Shown piece by piece: positions 7,701 to 10,400 of a stretch of 10,400 bases of DNA. How positions within the stretch are numbered: the stretch's first letter is position 1; each line of letters begins with the position of its first letter. The notes beneath the pieces are model-generated. The model searched no databases. It had not been told where the DNA came from and saw only the letters and a program-made list of their open reading frames with translations. Made by a program: the position numbers and the translations under genes. Location: NCBI GenBank assembly GCA_019693395.1, contig JAAMXP010001986.1:1-10400 (forward strand), given 5' to 3'. Source of the stretch: Ettlia oleoabundans. Its lineage: Eukaryota > Chlorophyta > Chlorophyceae > Chlamydomonadales.

Positions 7701-10400
7701 TGTCTTGCACGAGCGCTCATGGCTGAGGTTGAGTCGAAGCCTCCCAGATTCTGACCCAGGGGCTGCTCATCACGGCTGCGCAGCACGTACTGGCAGGGGT
7801 CCCAGGCGCCGACATCCACATGCAGGGCCTCAGGGAGTGCCCGATGCGTGCCGGGGGCCCACCTGCTGTGCACACGTGGCCGGTGCAGGGATTTGTAACC
7901 GGACACGCCTGTGGATATGTGACTGACTAGCAACCATTGACAAGCGGCTTGTAGGGTCAGAAGGCTGTGAGATATTTCACAGTCACGGAGCGTCAGTCCA
8001 GTGGCTTGATCTCCAGAAACACCAACCAACTACTTTGCATCTACATCAAGAGACTGCCCCAGACCACTCACCTTTCAGGCCGCAGCATGATCACATCATC
8101 CCCTGCTTGTACAATTGTGTCAGGCGGCGGGTTGATATCGTAGCTGTGGGTTTGCCTGTTAGACAGGCCCACAACCAGCGCTTCTGCAAGCAGATCACAG
8201 AAGGGGGTGCGGGAGCAGAGATGAGAGCGACCCCTGGACGCTCTCAGGCACACACACAGACATACGTAGGGAAACTCCTACAGCGTACATTCTGTCCCAC
8301 AATTGAGAAGATTTCCAGGCAATGGGCACCCAGCCAGCCTGTTGATGAAGAGTGGCCAGCTGCCCGACTGCGCAGCTATCAAGCAAATGCTTGGCTGGCC
8401 GTGGCCCCGATTCCAGGGTCCACCCATATCAACTCCCGCTCCACAGGCTTCAGACTCACCAGGGAAGCGGAAGTGCAGCTCTCCAAATGTCAGGCCTTCC
8501 ACCTCTGGGAAGCTGTCTATGGAGCCGTGGGCAGGGGAGTAGAAGTCGGATAAGCAGCGGCTGAAGACTGCCACAATGGGGTGGTGCAACAGACGCACAA
8601 ACCTGCAGGCATGCACGCATGAATACTGCAAGGAGTAAAGACGGCACCACACACATGCACCCAGTGCGCATTAGGTTCAATACTGCTTGATGATGCTGCT
8701 CTCAACTTTGGCTGGGTTGATGCACAGCCCAATGGACAATGCATGCATCAGCTGTAACGGCTAGCCGCGGGAAGACGTGCCATGCAAGCACTCCCAAACG
8801 CCGACCGAGTGATCAGTCCCAGTCCTGTCCTCACGCCATGCAATGCCAGCACAATCCGCCCTTGGCATGCCTGCGTGCGTTGATCTTGTTTGTGGGCACT
8901 GGAACAACCCGTTCGCTGCATGAGTAGCGCACCAGCGGTAGAGCATCGTCCGTCTTTATCTGCACGCCAAGCAAGCACGGTCACAAGAAGTAAAAGTGTT
9001 TGCTGCCTTCTTGCCTTCCACCTCAGACTGCAAACAGGCACACCAACGACATAGCATGCATGTACGGCGCAGAAAGCTTCCACTCGGAGTGCGCACGCAG
9101 TTATACAGGTGAGTACTGCACCACATCCAGGGCTTGCCTGGGCCACCACCACGGGCCCTTCATCACTGCTGCCTGTCTCTGACACCGCCTGCTGTGCCTG
9201 TAGGAGCATCTCATCAAGCAGTACGCAGGTGCGCAGCACTTGGGCATCAGCATCCTTTGCCCGTTTGCTGCAAGCACAGCACACGACAGGAGGAGCATTG
9301 GAGTTTTGCAGGTGTGGCACAAACGTCAGCAGCACCAATCCTTGAAGGTGGGTGCCCGGCAACGGCTGTACAGAAGTCGAACTGGGCAGTGCAGGAGCCA
9401 GACAGATTTGAAAATGGGTTGGTGCAGCCATCACCCAGTGCAGCCCTTTCAGCAGGAAGTCACAAGTGGTGGGGTGCCAGCTGGGCGAATGCGAGCTGGC
9501 ACCCCAAGAAGGTGGCAGTGGTGGTCAACTACAAACACCACCCCCATACTGGTTTCCATGTCGATGGCAACAAACAGAAGCAAGAAACTGATTGTGTTGG
9601 TACTGATACCGTTGCCAGCCGACCTGGCATCCCCGCAAACTATGATGGAGCGGGCATCCGCAGCAGCCACCATGCGCAGCGCTGCCGGATCCAACGGGCT
9701 GCCCTGCCGGAACACAAACTGCACAAAACAAAGGCTATAGCATCAGAAAGCATGTGGTGGGGCTGCTGCAAGCTTCACAACCTGCCAGGCAGGCAGCATG
9801 CCATGCGTTGATCATAAGTTTTGAGCGCTGTGTGCGAAGTTACAGGTCACGGCCCCAGCACACCGCCCCGCTATTATACCCGCGTGCCAAAGCGGTTGCG
9901 GTCTGGCACCGATTCTCGAAACAGCTGCTCCATTTCCAACTTGCCTCGCTGCACAGAATGAGAAACAAGGCCACAAGGTTCATATATGAAAAGCACAGGT
10001 ATTGCCAATGGTGCTGACCAGCACATGATTGCGATGATCATTCCAAGCAGCAACAGCCCGTCAGTGACACACAGTTCGAGACATAGAACATACAGAACTT
10101 TCAGACATAGCCTTTGCAACTTCCACACCAGCCTGCACCGTCCCTTGCCACTCAGCCCCCGACAGCGTGGGCCAATCCCCCTCACCTGCTGCGTAAGCAC
10201 CACCACCACGCCACCCCCCGAGCTGCGGTTTGCGGCGCACAGCTGTGTGAGGATACGTGTGAGCTGCGCAATGTCTCGTGAGGATTCACACCAGGTCAGC
10301 ACTATGGTGTGACCCCGCTCGTAGCACAGGCTGCCACGCTTCACGTTGTTCTCCAGCACCTCCAATACCACCTGCATTTCACGGTATGTGTGTGTGGGGG
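4512..10400 (-). CDS. CASTOR/POLLUX (DMI1)-like ion channel, C-terminal part, 16 exons, 5' end outside window
   Basis: The exons, read right to left, are 10400/10371-10186, 9948-9880, 9718-9624, 9267-9138, 8959-8871, 8602-8460, 8183-8072, 7865-7538, 7301-7188, 7009-6946, 6744-6616, 6258-6131, 5864-5727, 5421-5275, 5123-5034 and 4766-4512. All phases agree and join to about 738 codons plus TAG. Residues 1-275 form a first RCK-like module (GHTIVL, GGGVVVVL, RQGSPLDPAAL, INPPPDTIVQAGDDV). Residues 276-384 are a linker. Residues 385-654 form a second module (LLVCGW, PPGSRVTLFNE, VVHVRGDPRS). The tail is acidic. From family knowledge, CASTOR/POLLUX channels sit in the plant nuclear envelope and shape calcium signals, and related PEC proteins act in the plastid envelope. 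Which membrane applies here cannot be told, because the pore and targeting region are outside the window. The family call is firm. The physiological role is inference. Confidence 0.9.
4565..4605. repeat. (CCT)13 trinucleotide repeat inside the last channel exon
   Basis: Thirteen perfect CCT units lie on the plus strand and read as GAG on the coding strand, giving a Glu13 run. A pure codon repeat with no synonymous GAA interruption suggests recent slippage expansion, so copy number may vary between strains. Confidence 0.97.
5034..5123 (-). CDS. Channel exon O: IVLGWYR and VVNPQ motif
   Basis: It encodes IVLGWYRIPSSPSEPLEMVV and then NPQGVEERSK, 30 codons in phase 0/0. This is equivalent to the family's 'EIVIGYR.....A.INP..K'. 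The acceptor is GCATGCAG and the donor is AAG|GTGCGG. Confidence 0.88.
5275..5421 (-). CDS. Channel exon N: RCK_C-like region of second module
   Basis: It encodes VAVNPRFLSAYMVLGRES and then AEGEELNFLQLQARA, 49 codons in phase 0/0. The second stretch mirrors the family's 'Y..EEV.FYDIM.RAR'. The acceptor is GCTACAG and the donor is CAG|GTGAGC. Confidence 0.86.
5727..5864 (-). CDS. Channel exon M: second-module helix region
   Basis: It encodes EAGHPNINIICEKLTYVGVT and ends AGYAAKALTQ, 46 codons in phase 0/0. The donor giving an ungapped family alignment is CAG|GCACGC (GC type). A GT donor at 5696-5695 would extend the exon to 5697 and insert ten residues. Confidence 0.76.
6131..6258 (-). CDS. 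Channel exon L: SYWADINASDPDRG segment
   Basis: It encodes (D)SYWADINASDPDRGLHLLS and ends MVQLNIRLLLE. It corresponds to the family's 'ADES.EDS...AD.RSLATLLLIR.IQ'. Position-specific agreement is moderate, but both phases fit. The acceptor is ACTGCAG and the donor is GAG|GTGCGG. Confidence 0.84.
6616..6744 (-). CDS. Channel exon K: NIDVVHVRGDPRSR segment
   Basis: Two bases complete an Arg codon. The exon then encodes VNIRNIDVVHVRGDPRSRSD and HRLLDVSRFQAAIVVC. This is the family's 'LENI.LV.REGN...R..LE.L....FDSILIL' stretch. The acceptor is GCTTGCAG and the donor is GTG|GTGAGTC in phase 1. Confidence 0.88.
6946..7009 (-). CDS. Channel exon J: PPGSRVTLFNE motif
   Basis: It encodes GLPPGSRVTLFNEHDWSPEY. 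This matches the family's 'L.PGSELW.FNEVPE.ER' segment nearly position for position. The acceptor is GATGCAG and the donor is CTGA|GTGAGT in phase 1. Confidence 0.9.
7188..7301 (-). CDS. Channel exon I: start of second RCK module
   Basis: It encodes 38 codons in phase 0/0. ADELLVCGWMGQTFMWELMA corresponds to the very conserved 'ERILFCGWRRD..DMI' beta-alpha start of the second RCK module. The acceptor is GAGCGCAG, behind an unusually C-rich tract, and the donor is CAG|GTGGGC. Confidence 0.88.
7319..7360. repeat. G-run tract next to a channel splice acceptor
   Basis: Six G-runs of 3-6 bases are separated by three-base loops (CAT, TGT, TGT, TTT, TCT). The tract lies in intron 7302-7537, 18 bases from the acceptor of exon I. 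In the transcript it is a C-rich pyrimidine tract. In DNA the plus strand could form a G-quadruplex. Confidence 0.9.
7538..7865 (-). CDS. Channel exon H: inter-RCK linker
   Basis: This is the longest exon of the gene, about 109 codons, and poorly conserved. It contains a Lys/Gly-rich patch (GLGLGFGKKMSRKNP) and ends GLYMLPVQ before donor GTGAGA in phase 0. The acceptor is a tandem CAGCAG. Using the first AG starts the exon at 7865, and using the second starts it at 7862. Both keep the frame. Confidence 0.78.
8072..8183 (-). CDS. Channel exon G: NPPPDTIVQAGDDVIML motif
   Basis: The acceptor is GCTTGCAG. Two bases complete a Glu codon, giving RFPEALVVGL, then YDINPPPDTIVQAGDDVIML. This is the RCK_C-type beta-rich motif, like 'LNP.D.YVL.EGDEVLVI' in plant family members. 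The donor is AG|GTGAGT in phase 2. Confidence 0.88.
8460..8602 (-). CDS. Channel exon F: end of Rossmann part and start of RCK_C-like part
   Basis: It encodes FVRLLHHPIVAVFSRCLSDF and then PEVEGLTFGELHFRFP. The last stretch corresponds to the family's 'P.L.G..F.DV..SFPDA' segment. The acceptor is GCCTGCAG and the donor is CCTG|GTGAGT in phase 1. Confidence 0.85.
8871..8959 (-). CDS. Channel exon E: TDDALPLVRY segment
   Basis: The acceptor is GGCGTGCAG. The exon encodes IKTDDALPLVRYSCSERVV followed by PVPTNKINAR, aligning with the family's 'D.DNE.LVKLVGG..V..VV...VI.RL'. The donor that keeps the alignment ungapped is GC (CGCAG|GCATGC), phase 2. A GT donor after 8853 is also in phase but adds six residues. 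Confidence 0.72.
9138..9267 (-). CDS. Channel exon D: KDADAQVLRTCVLL segment
   Basis: The acceptor is TGCTTGCAG. The first base completes a Ser codon with exon C, giving GDASKRAKDADAQVL, the counterpart of the family's 'D..SDAR.LR..L.L'. The exon ends VVVAQ. The best-fitting donor is GC (CAG|GCAAGC). A GT alternative at 9116-9115 would extend the exon to 9117 and add seven residues. Confidence 0.78.
9470..9506. repeat. Perfect 13-bp inverted repeat with 11-base loop in an intron
   Basis: Arms 9470-9482 (TGGGGTGCCAGCT) and 9494-9506 (AGCTGGCACCCCA) are exact reverse complements around an 11-base loop. It lies inside channel intron 9268-9623 and would fold as a stable hairpin in the pre-mRNA. 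No flanking transposon structure is visible. Confidence 0.93.
9624..9718 (-). CDS. Channel exon C: RQGSPL motif of first RCK module
   Basis: It encodes FVFRQGSPLDPAALRMV and then ADARSIIVCGDA. This matches the highly conserved RxGSPL...L..V....A.AIIV segment of the family. The donor is AG|GTCGGC in phase 2. Other nearby GT sites give the wrong phase for the next exon. Confidence 0.85.
9880..9948 (-). CDS. Channel exon B: RGKLEMEQL segment of first RCK module
   Basis: This is a 23-codon, phase 0/0 exon between acceptor TCTGTGCAG and donor GTATAA. It encodes RGKLEMEQLFRES...FGTR, which corresponds to the conserved charged 'KEEME' stretch after the second beta strand in CASTOR/POLLUX proteins. 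Confidence 0.82.
10186..10400 (-). CDS. Channel exon A (partial): start of first RCK module
   Basis: The exon encodes the first Rossmann beta strand and helix (GHTIVL, ESSRDIAQLTRILTQL) and the beta strand GGGVVVVLTQQ. The 3' end is set by CAG followed by GTGAGG, in phase 0. The 5' end is open: the frame runs to the window edge, but an acceptor (ATGCAG) ending at 10372 is equally possible and would start the exon at 10371. The residue before the Trp is Thr (VLTW), where the plant family usually has Gly-Trp. Confidence 0.85.

Noticed and set aside
8035..8553. Plus-strand open frame (172 codons)
   Set aside because: It is antisense to channel exons F and G, whose minus-strand translation matches a known family.
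9108..9116. CAGGTGAGT-like consensus donor on the plus strand
   Set aside because: It falls in a minus-strand intron and no plus-strand coding exon ends there.
9134..9811. Long plus-strand open frame (225 codons)
   Set aside because: It lies opposite channel exons C and D and the intron between them, has no recognisable domain, and is explained as a shadow of the minus-strand gene.
1..10400. CRISPR array, insertion sequence or bacterial operon
   Set aside because: There are no regularly spaced repeats, no transposase motifs and no compact intronless genes. All recognisable genes are spliced and eukaryotic.

Overview
The window looks like nuclear DNA of a green alga. It is GC-rich and full of CAG/GCAG-type repeats. 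Its genes are split into short exons (about 60-330 bp) by introns of about 150-360 bp, with donors mostly GTGAG/GTGCG and acceptors almost always (T)GCAG. A core chlorophyte (Chlamydomonadales/Sphaeropleales type) is the best guess, but this is inferred from style only. There are no bacterial-style operons, rRNA or tRNA genes, CRISPR arrays or insertion sequences.

The main content is one large minus-strand gene covering 4512 to the right edge (10400). I could splice sixteen exons by hand into one continuous reading frame of about 738 residues that ends at a TAG at 4512-4514. It is the C-terminal part of a CASTOR/POLLUX (DMI1/SYM8)-type ion channel: two RCK/Rossmann-like regulatory modules joined by a linker, followed by an acidic tail with 13 consecutive Glu. 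The transmembrane and pore exons would lie beyond 10400. Three of its fifteen introns fit the family alignment best with GC-AG splice sites.

A second minus-strand gene lies directly downstream, between about 4275 and 2182. It encodes a protein with two RNA-recognition motifs (RRM) joined by an Ala/Pro/Gly-rich linker. Its first exon and start codon are not resolved, and one linker junction is either an intron or a one-base frame break. A small AT-rich island with a TATATA element (4416-4425) lies between the two genes and is a candidate promoter. The 3' flank carries TGTAA (minus strand, 1925-1929), the usual chlorophyte polyadenylation signal.

At the left edge, a plus-strand stretch (308 to about 647 or 729) looks like the last coding exon of an unrecognised gene, with an apparent frame switch. 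About 1.45 kb between its end and the RRM gene's stop shows no convincing coding sequence. It is probably 3' UTRs and convergent intergenic DNA. I found no obviously new multi-gene system. The observations most worth following are the algal CASTOR/POLLUX-like channel, its probable GC-AG introns, a perfect 13-bp intronic hairpin, and two G-rich tracts.
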